From Pseudomonas sp. P8_241 (GTDB lineage Bacteria; Pseudomonadota; Gammaproteobacteria; Pseudomonadales; Pseudomonadaceae), in assembly GCF_034008315.1 (NCBI RefSeq), contig NZ_CP125377.1, positions 3,112,001 to 3,176,000 on the forward strand: a stretch of DNA of 64,000 nt. The letters run 5' to 3'. The position numbers were made by a program, and so were the translations under genes. Shown here piece by piece: positions 8,641 to 17,980 of this stretch (position 1 is the first letter of the stretch; every line of letters starts with the position of its first letter). The notes under the pieces were generated by a model. It made no database searches. It was given only the letters and a program-made list of their open reading frames with translations, and was not told the DNA's origin.

Positions 8641-9282
8641 TCAATTGAACAAGCCAGCCGCAATGTTGATCGAGAAACCGAGGATGGCGGTATTGAACAG
8701 GAAACCGATCAGCGATTGCGCCAGCACAATCTTGCGCATGTCGCGCGTCGCGACGCCGACATCAGAAGTCTGCACGGCCACGCCGATGGTGAACGAGAAG
8801 TACAGGAAGTCCCAGTAGTTGGGCGTGTCCAGTCCCTCGGCAAAGCGCAAGGCGGGCTCTTTACCTTCCCAGGTATAAAACAGGCGGGCGTAGTGCACGC
8901 TGAAAATCACCCCGATCAACAGCCAGGAACCAAGCACTGTGAAGGCGGTGAAACCGTAATGGAGCAGCTTGCGGGTGGTTTCCAGATCCTTGCTGCCTGC
9001 CAGTTCAAAGGTGATCGTCGCCAGGCTGGCGATCGCGGCGATGCACACGACCAACAACACCAGGCCGGCATTTTCGTCTTCGATTTCGGCGATGCGTTTC
9101 ACGTCTGGGGCTTTCGAGCGCACGACAAGCCAGGACATCAGAATCAGGTAAGTCCAGACCCCGGCGTTCCAACCGAAGAGGATCTTGCTGATGACCGAGT
9201 CGGCCGGCATCAGGATGCCCACTGCGATGCCGAGCAGGATGGCGGCAGACAGGCGAGGATGAGTACGGGGAAGGAAGGGCAT
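8641..9282 (-). CDS. DUF1345 family membrane protein
   Basis: About 213 residues with roughly five hydrophobic segments, including a late [20 protein letters not shown] block that is characteristic of DUF1345. The function of the family is unknown; it is an inner-membrane protein. The ATG at 9282 is preferred. A GTG 13 codons upstream is also possible, and neither has a strong ribosome site. It ends 77 bp before the AraC gene on the same strand. Confidence 0.85.
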   Translation of the reverse strand: MPFLPRTHPRLSAAILLGIAVGILMPADSVISKILFGWNAGVWTYLILMSWLVVRSKAPDVKRIAEIEDENAGLVLLVVCIAAIASLATITFELAGSKDLETTRKLLHYGFTAFTVLGSWLLIGVIFSVHYARLFYTWEGKEPALRFAEGLDTPNYWDFLYFSFTIGVAVQTSDVGVATRDMRKIVLAQSLIGFLFNTAILGFSINIAAGLFN

Positions 9283-9329
9283 GGAGATTCGCTTTGCAGA
9301 GGCGTCCTTGCACCATAGCACTGCTTATG

Positions 9330-9419
9330 CAGGAGCTGCCGAAGGCTGCGATCTTTTGATGTTCAGGTTGCCTGCCGAAGATCTGGATCAAAAGATCGCA
9401 GCCTTCGGCAGCTCCTGCA
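9330..9419. repeat. inverted pair of gagctgccgaaggctgcgat repeats
   Basis: The sequence caggagctgccgaaggctgc and its downstream inverse (gcagccttcggcagctcctg) flank a short spacer, and each arm ends in atcttttgat or atcaaaagat. This is a second repeat family, distinct from the gcgagc REP. Further copies lie at 31501, 38536 and 39427. Confidence 0.9.
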
Positions 9420-9435
9420 GGGGGTGTGGTGTTGG

Positions 9436-12400
9436 TTAGCGCTTGCGCACCAGTTTCATCACCACCACAAAAAACACGGGTACAAATACCACCGCCAGTG
9501 TCGCCGTGATCATCCCGCCAATCACCCCGGTGCCGATAGCCTGTTGGCTCGCCGAACTGGCGCCGGTGGCAATCGCCAAGGGCACCACACCGAGGATGAA
9601 CGCCAGTGAAGTCATGACAATCGGCCGCAACCGCAAACGTGCGGCTTGCAGGGTCGCATCGATCAGGTCGTGGCCTTCGTCGTACAGGCTCTTGGCGAAC
9701 TCGATGATGAGAATCGCGTTTTTCGCCGACAGACCAATGATGGTGATCAGCCCGACCTTGAAGAACACATCGTTGGGCATCCCGCGCAACGTTACCGCCA
9801 ACACCGCACCCAGCACGCCCAAAGGCACCACCAGCAACACCGAGGTCGGGATCGACCAACTCTCGTAGAGCGCCGCCAGACACAGAAACACGATCAACAA
9901 TGACAAACCGAGCAGGATCGGCGCCTGGCTGCCGGACAAGCGTTCCTGTAGCGACAACCCGGTCCACTCCTGGCCCAACCCCGCCGGGCCTTGTGCTACC
10001 AGACGCTCGATTTCGGCCATGGCCTCGCCGGTGCTGTGACCCGCTTGAGGCTCGCCGGAAATGGCGATTGCCGGGTAGCCGTTGTAGCGGGTCAGTTGCG
10101 CCGGACCCTGAGTCCATTTGGCCTGGACGAAGGCGGACAACGGCACCATTTTCCCATGGGTGTTGCGCACGTGGATCTTCAGCAAGTCGTCCACCTGACT
10201 GCGTTGATCACCTTCGGCCTGTACCATTACCCGCTGCATCCGTCCCTGGTTGGGGAAGTCGTTGATGTAGGCCGAGCCGACAGCGGTGGACAGTACGTTA
10301 CCGACGTCGGCAAAAGACACGCCCAACGCGTTGGCTTGCTTGCGGTCCACGATCAACTCGACCTGTGGCGCTTCGGCCAGCGAGCTCTCTCGTACGTTCA
10401 TCAGGATCGGACTCTTCTCGGCTGCCGCCAGAAACGCAGTGCGGGCTTCCATCAGTGCCACGTGGCCAAGACCACCGCGATCCTGCAAGCGGAACTCGAA
10501 GCCGCTGGACGTGCCGAGGCCATCCACCGGTGGCGGCAGCACGGAAAAGGTCACGGCGTCCTTGATCTGGCTGAGGGCGATGTTGGCGCGATCGGCAATG
10601 GCGCTGGCCGAATCATCGCTGCTGCGCGCCGACCAGTCCTTTAGCGTGCTGAAGGCGAGCGCCGCGTTCTGGCCGCTGCCGGAGAAACTGAAACCCAGGA
10701 TCACCACGCTGTCGCGAATACCTGGCTCGGTCGCATTGTGCGCTTCGATTTGCCCGGCCACCTGCACCGTGCGGTTCTTGCTCGCACCCGGTGGCAGTTG
10801 AATGTCGGTGATGGTGTAACCCTGGTCTTCCACCGGCAGGAACGAAGAGGGCAAGCGACTGAAGGCAAAACCCAGCCCCACCAGCAGCACTGCGTAGATC
10901 ACCAGGTAGCGTGCGGTGCGTTTCAACGCATAGGCGACCCAGCCCTGATAGCGGTCGGTCAGTTGCTCGAAGCGGCGGTTGAACCAGCCGAAGAACCCGG
11001 TTTTTTCGTGGTGTTCGCCTTTGGCAATCGGCTTGAGCAGCGTGGCGCACAGCGCCGGGGTCAAGGTCAGGGCGAGGAACGCCGAGAACAGGATCGAGGT
11101 CGCCATCGACAGCGAGAACTGCTGGTAGATCACTCCTACCGAGCCTTGCATGAACGCCATTGGAATGAACACCGCCACAAGCACCAGCGTGATGCCGATG
11201 ATGGCGCCGGTGATCTGTGTCATCGCCTTGCGCGTGGCGTCCTTGGGCGACAAACCTTCGGTGGCCATGATCCGCTCGACGTTCTCCACCACCACAATGG
11301 CGTCGTCCACCAGAATACCGATGGCCAGTACCATGCCGAACATGGTCAGTACGTTGATCGAAAAGCCCAGCGCCAGCATCGTTGCGAACGTACCCATCAG
11401 GGCGACCGGCACCACCAGCGTCGGGATCAGCGTGTAGCGGATGTTCTGGAGGAACAGGAACATCACCGCGAACACCAGCAACATCGCCTCGCCGAGGGTG
11501 TAAACCACTTTGGTGATCGAGACTTTGACGAAAGGCGAGGTGTCGTACGGAATCGAATACTCGACGTTGGCCGGGAAGTAGCGCTTGAGTTCGTCCATCT
11601 TCGCCCGCACCAGGGTTGCGGTGTTCAGGGCATTGGCGCCGGGCGACAACTGCACGGCGACAGCGGTGGACGGCTTGCCGTTCAGACGCGTGGAAAACTG
11701 GTATTCCTGGCTGCCGATCTCGACCCGCGCCACATCGCGGATTCGCACTGTGGAGCCATCGGGATTGGCCTTGAGCACGATGTCGGCGAATTCTTCCGGC
11801 GTCGAGAGCTGGCCTTTGACCAGAATGGTCGCAGTGATTTCCTGGGTGGTGCGAGTCGGCAAGTCACCGATGCTGCCCGCTGAAACCTGGGCATTCTGCG
11901 CGACAATGGCGGCGTTGACGTCGGCAGGGGTCAGGTTGAAACCGATCAGTTTCTGCGGATCGATCCACACCCGCATGGCCCGTTCGGCGCCGTACAACTG
12001 CGCTTTGCCGACACCGTCCAGACGCTTGATCTCGTTCATCACGTTGCGTGCCAGGTAATCGCTGAGCGCCACGTCGTCGAGCTTGCCGTCACTGGAAGTG
12101 AGGGCGATCAACAGCAGGAAGCCCGAGGAGACTTTCTCCACCTGCAAGCCCTGTTGAATGACCGCTTGCGGCAAACGGGATTCCACGGCTTTAAGGCGGT
12201 TCTGCACATCGACCTGGGCCAGCTCCGGATTGGTGCCCGGTTTAAACGTGGCCTTCACGGTGGCGCTGCCGAGGCTGCTCTGGGATTCGAAATACAGCAG
12301 GTGATCGGCGCCGTTGAGTTCCTCCTCGATCAGGCTGACTACGCTCTCGTCCACGGTCTGCGCCGAAGCACCCGGGTATACGGCGTAGATTTCGATCTGC

Positions 12401-12528
12401 GGGGGTGCGACGTCGGGGTATTGCGCCACCGGCAACTGTGGAATGGCCAGCGCACCGGCCAACAGAATAAACAGGGCGACCACCCAGGCGAACACTGGGC
12501 GGTCGATAAAGAACTGCGGCATAAACAA
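9436..12528 (-). CDS. RND multidrug efflux permease, HAE1 family
   Basis: A 1030-residue AcrB/MexB-type inner-membrane pump. It opens with MPQFFIDRPVFAWVVALFI and carries the proton-relay aspartates in GILVDDAIVVVENVERIM (helix 4) and the relay lysine in GLSAKNAILIIEFAKSL (helix 10). The length and two large periplasmic loops are standard for drug-exporting HAE1 proteins. It begins 9 bp after the adaptor stop, so the two form an operon. No outer-membrane factor gene follows, so it presumably uses TolC/OprM-type protein encoded elsewhere. The divergent RstA/RstB-like pair may regulate it. I do not assign a Mex name. Confidence 0.93.
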   Translation of the reverse strand: MFMPQFFIDRPVFAWVVALFILLAGALAIPQLPVAQYPDVAPPQIEIYAVYPGASAQTVDESVVSLIEEELNGADHLLYFESQSSLGSATVKATFKPGTNPELAQVDVQNRLKAVESRLPQAVIQQGLQVEKVSSGFLLLIALTSSDGKLDDVALSDYLARNVMNEIKRLDGVGKAQLYGAERAMRVWIDPQKLIGFNLTPADVNAAIVAQNAQVSAGSIGDLPTRTTQEITATILVKGQLSTPEEFADIVLKANPDGSTVRIRDVARVEIGSQEYQFSTRLNGKPSTAVAVQLSPGANALNTATLVRAKMDELKRYFPANVEYSIPYDTSPFVKVSITKVVYTLGEAMLLVFAVMFLFLQNIRYTLIPTLVVPVALMGTFATMLALGFSINVLTMFGMVLAIGILVDDAIVVVENVERIMATEGLSPKDATRKAMTQITGAIIGITLVLVAVFIPMAFMQGSVGVIYQQFSLSMATSILFSAFLALTLTPALCATLLKPIAKGEHHEKTGFFGWFNRRFEQLTDRYQGWVAYALKRTARYLVIYAVLLVGLGFAFSRLPSSFLPVEDQGYTITDIQLPPGASKNRTVQVAGQIEAHNATEPGIRDSVVILGFSFSGSGQNAALAFSTLKDWSARSSDDSASAIADRANIALSQIKDAVTFSVLPPPVDGLGTSSGFEFRLQDRGGLGHVALMEARTAFLAAAEKSPILMNVRESSLAEAPQVELIVDRKQANALGVSFADVGNVLSTAVGSAYINDFPNQGRMQRVMVQAEGDQRSQVDDLLKIHVRNTHGKMVPLSAFVQAKWTQGPAQLTRYNGYPAIAISGEPQAGHSTGEAMAEIERLVAQGPAGLGQEWTGLSLQERLSGSQAPILLGLSLLIVFLCLAALYESWSIPTSVLLVVPLGVLGAVLAVTLRGMPNDVFFKVGLITIIGLSAKNAILIIEFAKSLYDEGHDLIDATLQAARLRLRPIVMTSLAFILGVVPLAIATGASSASQQAIGTGVIGGMITATLAVVFVPVFFVVVMKLVRKR

Positions 12529-12537
12529 GCGTCCTGC

Positions 12538-13695
12538 TTATTGGCCAGACATCTGGGCCAGTGGAAGAGGAGTGTCGTCGATCTGCACTTTCTCGCCAGG
12601 GCGGGCGTGTTGCAGGCCTTCAACGACAATACGGTCGCCTGGCTTGAGCCCGCCGGTGACGATCCAGCGATCATTCTGCACGGCGCCCAACTCGACCGGC
12701 TGTTGCGCGACCCGTTGTTCGGCGTCGAGCATCAGCACCTGGGCGATGCCGGCGCTGTCACGCTGGACCGCCCGTTGCGGCACGCTGAGACCTTGCTGAT
12801 TGACCGCTTGCTCCAGGCGTACCCGCACGAAGCTACCAGGGAGCAAATCCAGATCCGGATTGGGAAATTCACTGCGCAGAATAATCTGCCCCGTACCCGG
12901 ATCAACGGTGATGTCGCTGAACAACAGTTTGCCCGGCAGTGGATAAAGGCTGCCGTCATCCTGAATCAACGTGGCCTTGGCCTGACCCTGGCCGACCTGC
13001 TGCAACTGGCCGGAACGAAAAGCTCGGCGCAGGTCATTGAGTTCGCGAGTGGACTGGGTCAGGTCGGCATGGATCGGATCGAGCTGCTGAATCAGCGCCA
13101 GCGGTGTGGTTTCGTTCTGTCCGACCAGTGCGCCTTCGGTGACCAGTGCACGGCCGACACGCCCTGAAATCGGTGCGGTAACCGTGGCGTAACCGAGGTT
13201 CAGTTTCGCTCGCTCCACGGCGGCTTTACTGGCAGCGACTTCGGCGGCGGTCTGCCGGGCGTTGGCACGGGCGTTGTCATACTCCTGACCGCTGATGGCC
13301 TTGTCGTCGATCAACTGGGCGTAGCGTTGTTCCTGCAACCGGGCCTGGAACGCATTGGCCTCGGCCTTGCGCAGGACGGCTTCGGCGCTGTCCAGGTCAG
13401 CCTTGAACGGCGCCGGGTCGATACGGAATAGCACGTCGCCTTTTTTCACGTCGCTGCCTTCACGGAAGGTGCGCTGCAACACCACGCCCGCAACACGTGC
13501 GCGCACTTCGGCGATACGTGGTGCGGCAATCCGGCCGCTCAGTTCGCTGCTGATGGTCAGCGGCTGGGCTTCGAGGGTCTCGATGCGCACGGTGGCCAGT
13601 GGCTCCGGCTCTTCAGCGTTCGAGGACTTGTCACAGGCGCCCAGCGCCAACGCCAATGCGATCAGGCTGAGCCTGGCAAGCAGATTCTTTGACAT
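12538..13695 (-). CDS. RND efflux periplasmic adaptor lipoprotein (MexA/AcrA family)
   Basis: A 385-residue membrane-fusion protein. The start MSKNLLARLSLIALALALGACDKS gives a lipoprotein signal peptide with lipobox LGAC, so the mature protein is probably anchored in the inner membrane. It has the biotinyl-lipoyl halves (VRARVAGVVLQRTFREGSDV and NLGYATVTAPISGRVG) around an alpha-helical hairpin, then the beta-barrel and membrane-proximal domains. GGGG lies six bases before the ATG. It is the first gene of the pump operon. Confidence 0.93.
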   Translation of the reverse strand: MSKNLLARLSLIALALALGACDKSSNAEEPEPLATVRIETLEAQPLTISSELSGRIAAPRIAEVRARVAGVVLQRTFREGSDVKKGDVLFRIDPAPFKADLDSAEAVLRKAEANAFQARLQEQRYAQLIDDKAISGQEYDNARANARQTAAEVAASKAAVERAKLNLGYATVTAPISGRVGRALVTEGALVGQNETTPLALIQQLDPIHADLTQSTRELNDLRRAFRSGQLQQVGQGQAKATLIQDDGSLYPLPGKLLFSDITVDPGTGQIILRSEFPNPDLDLLPGSFVRVRLEQAVNQQGLSVPQRAVQRDSAGIAQVLMLDAEQRVAQQPVELGAVQNDRWIVTGGLKPGDRIVVEGLQHARPGEKVQIDDTPLPLAQMSGQ

Positions 13696-13856
13696 GAAAT
13701 ACCCCAATAAAGACCCCCAGCATCCTACTGGGCGACAGCGAGGGTAGCGGTGAAGCTTTGTTGGTGCTGTGTGAAATTGTGTAAGGGTTTTACTCAGGGG
13801 GGGGGGAGGGCGTATATCCTGCACTTCTTGAAATTTATTGCGTCTGTCAGGCCGCC

Positions 13857-13925
13857 TTCGCTGGCAAGCCAGCTCCTACAAGGATTTTCAGCGCACGACC
13901 TGTAGGAGCTGGCTTGCCAGCGATA
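13857..13925. repeat. REP pair, ctggcaagccag variant, in the pump/rstA intergenic region
   Basis: Inverted copies of tcgctggcaagccagctcct and aggagctggcttgccagcga are separated by about 25 bp, in the 270-bp region between the divergent adaptor and response-regulator genes. A run of ten G residues lies just to the left (13797-13806). Confidence 0.9.
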
Positions 13926-13965
13926 GGGCCGGAACAGACGCCACTGCACTTTCTGGAAACACCCC

Positions 13966-14667
13966 ATGCCCAACATTCTCCTGGTCGAAGACGACACCGC
14001 TCTGGCCGAACTGATTGCCAGCTACCTGGAACGCAACGGCTACTCCGTCAGCGTGATCGGCCGCGGTGACCACGTGCGCGAACGTGCGCGGACCAGTCCG
14101 CCGGACCTGGTGATCCTCGACCTGATGCTACCCGGCCTCGACGGTTTGCAAGTCTGCCGCTTGCTTCGCGCTGACTCGGCAACGTTGCCGATCCTGATGC
14201 TCACTGCGCGCGATGACAGCCACGATCAGGTGCTCGGCCTGGAGATGGGCGCTGACGACTACGTGACCAAGCCTTGTGAGCCGAGAGTGTTGCTGGCCCG
14301 GGTGCGAACCTTGTTGCGGCGCAGCAGCCTCAGCGAACCGCAAACCGCCAACGATCGCATTCTGATGGGCAACCTGTGCATCGATCTGTCCGAACGCACG
14401 GTGACCTGGCGCGAGCAGCTGGTCGAATTGTCCAGCGGCGAGTACAACCTGCTGGTGGTGCTGGCCCGGCATGCGGGCGAAGTGCTGAGTCGCGACCAGA
14501 TCCTGCAACGTCTGCGCGGTATCGAATTCAACGGCACCGACCGTTCCGTGGACGTGGCGATTTCCAAATTGCGGCGCAAGTTCGACGACCACGCCGGCGA
14601 GGCACGCAAGATCAAGACGGTGTGGGGCAAGGGTTATCTGTTCAGCCGCTCCGAGTGGGAATGCTGA
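13966..14667 (+). CDS. RstA-like response regulator (OmpR/PhoB family)
   Basis: A 233-residue response regulator. The receiver has acidic residues at 9-10, phospho-acceptor Asp52 in LVILDLMLPG, and Lys102 in YVTKPCEP. The C-terminal winged helix ends RLRGIEFNGTDRSVDVAISK followed by LRRKF and KTVWGKGYLF, closely resembling E. coli RstA. It lies 4 bp before the kinase gene and is divergent from the efflux operon, so regulation of that pump is a reasonable inference. No recognition site was identified. Confidence 0.9.
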   Translation: MPNILLVEDDTALAELIASYLERNGYSVSVIGRGDHVRERARTSPPDLVILDLMLPGLDGLQVCRLLRADSATLPILMLTARDDSHDQVLGLEMGADDYVTKPCEPRVLLARVRTLLRRSSLSEPQTANDRILMGNLCIDLSERTVTWREQLVELSSGEYNLLVVLARHAGEVLSRDQILQRLRGIEFNGTDRSVDVAISKLRRKFDDHAGEARKIKTVWGKGYLFSRSEWEC

Positions 14668-14671
14668 GCCG

Positions 14672-15970
14672 ATGTTCAAAATCCTCTTTCGCTTGTATGT
14701 CGTGACCATTGTTTCGTACAGCGCGGCAATCTATCTGGTGCCAGACTTGGTGGTCAGGGTTTTCCAGGAGCGTTTTGTCACCTACAACCTTGATTACTCC
14801 CGCGGGTTGCAGACCCTGATCGTCAAACAGTTTCATGGCGTGCCCGCCGAGCAGTGGCCAGCTTTGGCCGAGCAAATGGACAAAGAATTCAGCCCGCTGC
14901 ATATCGTGCTCAGCGGCAACGACGATGTCGGTTTGACGCTTGAAGAACAGCAACGCTTGCAGTTCGGCGAGAATGTAGTACGCGTCGGCGACTGGGGCTG
15001 GCGCACACTGGCGGTGGCGCCGCTGGATGATCGGATGGTCGTGCAAATGGTTGTGCCGCCGGACCCGATGGACGTCAACCTCCTGTACTGGAGCATCAAC
15101 GTGCTGATCGGCGCGACCATGCTTGCCTGTCTGTTGCTGTGGCTGCGCCCGCACTGGCGCGATCTGGAGCGCCTCAAAGGCACTGCCGAACGCTTCGGTA
15201 AAGGATATTTGAGCGAACGTACGAAAATCCCCGCCAGTTCCAACATCGGCAGTCTGGCCAATGTGTTCGATACCATGGCCGGTGACATCGAGAACCTGCT
15301 CAATCAGCAGCGGGATCTGCTCAATGCAGTGTCCCATGAACTGCGCACACCGCTGACTCGCCTGGACTTCGGCCTGGCGCTGGCCCTGTCCGAGGATTTG
15401 CCGACCGCCAGTCGCGAGCGGTTGCAGAGCCTGGTGGCACACATTCGCGAACTGGATGAACTGGTGCTGGAGTTGCTTTCCTACAGCCGCCTGCAAAACC
15501 CGGCGCAACTGCCGGAACAGGTCGAGGTGTCGCTGGATGAGTTTATCGACAGCATTTTGGGCAGTGTCGATGAAGAGCAGTCACCGGACATCGTCATCGA
15601 CGTGTTGCTCCACGGTCAACTGGAACGCTTCAGTCTCGACCCACGCTTGACGGCCCGTGCCCTGCAGAACCTGCTGCGCAATGCCATGCGTTATTGCGAA
15701 GAACGCATCCAGATCGGGGTTCAGGTCTACGCCGGCGGATGCGAGATCTGGGTGGATGATGACGGCATCGGCATTCCCGAAGACGAGCGCGAGCGTATTT
15801 TCGAACCCTTCTACCGCCTTGATCGCAGTCGTGATCGGGCCACGGGCGGGTTCGGGTTGGGATTGGCAATCAGTCGACGGGCGTTGGAAGCCCAAGGCGG
15901 GACGCTGACGGTCGAAGGTTCGCCGTTGGGTGGGGCGCGTTTCAGGTTGTGGTTGCCTGCAACGGGCTGA
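14672..15970 (+). CDS. RstB-like sensor histidine kinase
   Basis: A 432-residue inner-membrane kinase with two transmembrane segments (about 8-28 and 138-158) around a periplasmic sensor of some 110 residues. The HAMP region contains LLLWLRPHWRDLERLKGTAE, almost the RstB sequence. The phospho-acceptor is His222 in SHELRTPLTRL. N and G boxes follow (NLLRNAMRYC, DDGIGIPEDERERIFEPF, GGFGLGLAISR). It is cotranscribed with the RstA-like regulator. The signal sensed is unknown. Confidence 0.9.
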   Translation: MFKILFRLYVVTIVSYSAAIYLVPDLVVRVFQERFVTYNLDYSRGLQTLIVKQFHGVPAEQWPALAEQMDKEFSPLHIVLSGNDDVGLTLEEQQRLQFGENVVRVGDWGWRTLAVAPLDDRMVVQMVVPPDPMDVNLLYWSINVLIGATMLACLLLWLRPHWRDLERLKGTAERFGKGYLSERTKIPASSNIGSLANVFDTMAGDIENLLNQQRDLLNAVSHELRTPLTRLDFGLALALSEDLPTASRERLQSLVAHIRELDELVLELLSYSRLQNPAQLPEQVEVSLDEFIDSILGSVDEEQSPDIVIDVLLHGQLERFSLDPRLTARALQNLLRNAMRYCEERIQIGVQVYAGGCEIWVDDDGIGIPEDERERIFEPFYRLDRSRDRATGGFGLGLAISRRALEAQGGTLTVEGSPLGGARFRLWLPATG

Positions 15971-16102
15971 ATTGGACGAACGGCAGCCTTTCTGACCCGC
16001 CGCAATGTACTGACTGTCATGTTTTACAGTAGTCATGTCGGCAACTTGTGCGTTTCACTGTCCGTGTGTAGTCAGGCGGAAGACAAGGGTAAGGAGGCCG
16101 GA

Positions 16103-16387
16103 ATGAGCGCACCAATAATAACAAAATGCGGTCAGGGGACGATCAGTGCATTCAGGGATGTCAGGGTTGACTCTACGTCCACGTGTTTTGCGCTGATCAA
16201 ACCTGAGGATGGACTTTGCGCCTGTGTGGCGATCAGGTTAGGGGCGGGCATCACCACGGCCGGTCAGTGCTTTGTGGTTGGCGATAAGGTGCGATATACG
16301 CTCCAGGCGCGGCAGGGAGAGTTTCCGAGCGCACAACAGCTCTTGAAACTCCCGGCCGACGATGAGTGTGCCTCAGGTCTTCGATGA
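16103..16387 (+). CDS. small conserved-type hypothetical protein, 94 aa
   Basis: I do not recognise this protein. It is supported by an excellent ribosome site (AAGGAGG, five bases before the ATG) and normal codon use. The protein is cytoplasmic in appearance, has no signal peptide or membrane segment, and contains several cysteines (KCGQG, TSTCFA, LCACVA, GQCFVV, DECAS). The reading frame extends upstream to 16019, but the start at MSAPIITKC has the ribosome site. Its last 15 bp overlap the end of the convergent TPR gene. Confidence 0.6.
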   Translation: MSAPIITKCGQGTISAFRDVRVDSTSTCFALIKPEDGLCACVAIRLGAGITTAGQCFVVGDKVRYTLQARQGEFPSAQQLLKLPADDECASGLR

Positions 16388-16912
16388 GCCGTCGATGGCT
16401 TCGGCCAGGTCACGGTATTCCTCGCAACGGGTATTACCGCAAATGGATTTGATCTGCTGCAACTGTTCTTGCGCCAGGTCCAGCCGGCCTTTGATCACAT
16501 AGGCCTCGCCGAGGTATTCGCGTACTTGCGCGTACTGCGGGTCGAGTTTTACCGATTGCAGGTAGTAACCGATGCCTTCGTCGGTGCGCCCCAGTTTACG
16601 CGTGGCGTAGCCGCGATAATTCAGGGCCTTGGCAGTGTTCGGGTTTTTCAGGGTGTCGAGCAGGGCCAGGGCTTCTTCATAGCGCCCGTCCCTGGCCAAC
16701 TGATAGGCGTAGCGGGTGCGGTCTTCGTCAGGCACCAGGCTGCTGGTTTGCTTGACGCATTTCTGCGACTTGGTGTCGAAAACCTGGCCCTTGGGGCAAT
16801 TGGGTTTGGCGGGGACGTCATCCTCATCGTCACCGTTCGCCAGCGCGAGGGTGCTGGACAACGCAACAGCCAGAAACAATGGGGAAGCCAACATAGCGAA
16901 ACGGACTTTCAT
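16373..16912 (-). CDS. periplasmic tetratricopeptide-repeat protein
   Basis: About 179 residues starting at MKVRFAMLASPLFLAVALSS, a Sec signal peptide cleaved near LALA. Then comes a charged stretch (NGDDEDDVPAKPNCPKGQ) with a CPKGQVFDTKSQKCV motif, then three TPR-like helical repeats (RYAYQLARDGRYEEALALLD, KALNYRGYATRKLGRTDEGI, AQVREYLGEAYVIKGRLDLA). GGAG precedes the ATG by eight bases. A periplasmic scaffold role is likely; no partner is evident. The gene overlaps the convergent 94-residue gene by 15 bp. Confidence 0.85.
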   Translation of the reverse strand: MKVRFAMLASPLFLAVALSSTLALANGDDEDDVPAKPNCPKGQVFDTKSQKCVKQTSSLVPDEDRTRYAYQLARDGRYEEALALLDTLKNPNTAKALNYRGYATRKLGRTDEGIGYYLQSVKLDPQYAQVREYLGEAYVIKGRLDLAQEQLQQIKSICGNTRCEEYRDLAEAIDGSSKT

Positions 16913-17016
16913 GGGCAATGCTCCACAGGTGGATGCGTTTCGGATCGGGTTACGTCCTTGCAATTTATAGCGCAAGGTTGAGACATCGGTGGGATTGCAA
17001 AAGTCGAAGGTTTTTC

Positions 17017-17970
17017 TCAGCCCAGCACGCGAACGGGTTGCCCCGCCGCCCATGCCTGGATGCCTTCGATCATCTGCGAGAAAAACTGATGATAGTTCTG
17101 CTCGCTGACGTAGCCGACATGGGGCGTGGCCAGCACGTTGTCCAGGGTCCGGAACGGATGATGCTCCGATAACGGCTCGTGTTCGAAGACATCCAGCGCT
17201 GCACCGGCAAGTCGTTGTTTCTGTAACGCCTTGATCAACGCAGTCTCATCGACAATCGGCCCACGCGCGGTATTCACCAGCAACGCCGTCGGCTTCATCC
17301 AGGCCAGCGCCTGGGCGTCTACCAGACCCCGGCTGCGGTCGCTGAGTACCAGGTGCACCGACAGCACGTCGGCCTGTTCGAACAGTTGCTGCTTGCTGAC
17401 ATAGGTCACGCCGACTTCGGCAGCACGATCGGCGGTGAGGTTTTCGCTCCAGGCAATCACCCGCATGCCGAACACCTGGCCAAACTGCGCAACACGCTGG
17501 CCAATGCTGCCCAGGCCGAGGATTGCCAACGTCTTGCCGTGCAGATCGCCGCCCAGGCCTTGTTGCCATTTTCCGGCACGCAGGGCGTTGGCCTCGTTCA
17601 CCAGATTGCGCATCGCGGCCATGATCAGCGCCCAGGTCAATTCCGGTGCGGCATGTTTGTAGCTGTCAGTGCCACTGACCTGGATGCCCAGTGCGGCGGC
17701 GGCCTTCAGGTCCAGGGCGGCATTGCGCATGCCTGCGGTGACCAGCAGCTTGAGTTTTGGCAGGCGACGCAGCAGGTCTTCATCGAAGCGCGTGCGTTCG
17801 CGCATCACACAGATCACTTCGAAATCAACCAAGCGCTGCGCCAGAATCTCGTTATCAGCAGGGTAGTCATGCAGGAAACTCACCTGGCCAACCGCATCCA
17901 GCACCGACCAGTCCACCACGCCCCGAGCCACGTCCTGCCAATCGTCGATCACTGCAATCTGCAACGCCAT
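17017..17970 (-). CDS. D-2-hydroxyacid dehydrogenase family protein
   Basis: A 317-residue member of the phosphoglycerate dehydrogenase-like family. It has the dinucleotide motif ILGLGSIGQRVA, the substrate Arg in NTARGPIVDE, the catalytic Glu in FEHEPLS and the catalytic His in TPHVGYVS. It should interconvert a D-2-hydroxy acid and a 2-keto acid with NAD(P)H. It is only distantly like kguD in this window. It begins 10 bp after the alpha/beta hydrolase stop, so the two form an operon. The substrate is unknown. Confidence 0.88.
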   Translation of the reverse strand: MALQIAVIDDWQDVARGVVDWSVLDAVGQVSFLHDYPADNEILAQRLVDFEVICVMRERTRFDEDLLRRLPKLKLLVTAGMRNAALDLKAAAALGIQVSGTDSYKHAAPELTWALIMAAMRNLVNEANALRAGKWQQGLGGDLHGKTLAILGLGSIGQRVAQFGQVFGMRVIAWSENLTADRAAEVGVTYVSKQQLFEQADVLSVHLVLSDRSRGLVDAQALAWMKPTALLVNTARGPIVDETALIKALQKQRLAGAALDVFEHEPLSEHHPFRTLDNVLATPHVGYVSEQNYHQFFSQMIEGIQAWAAGQPVRVLG

Positions 17971-17980
17971 CAGCCGCTCC

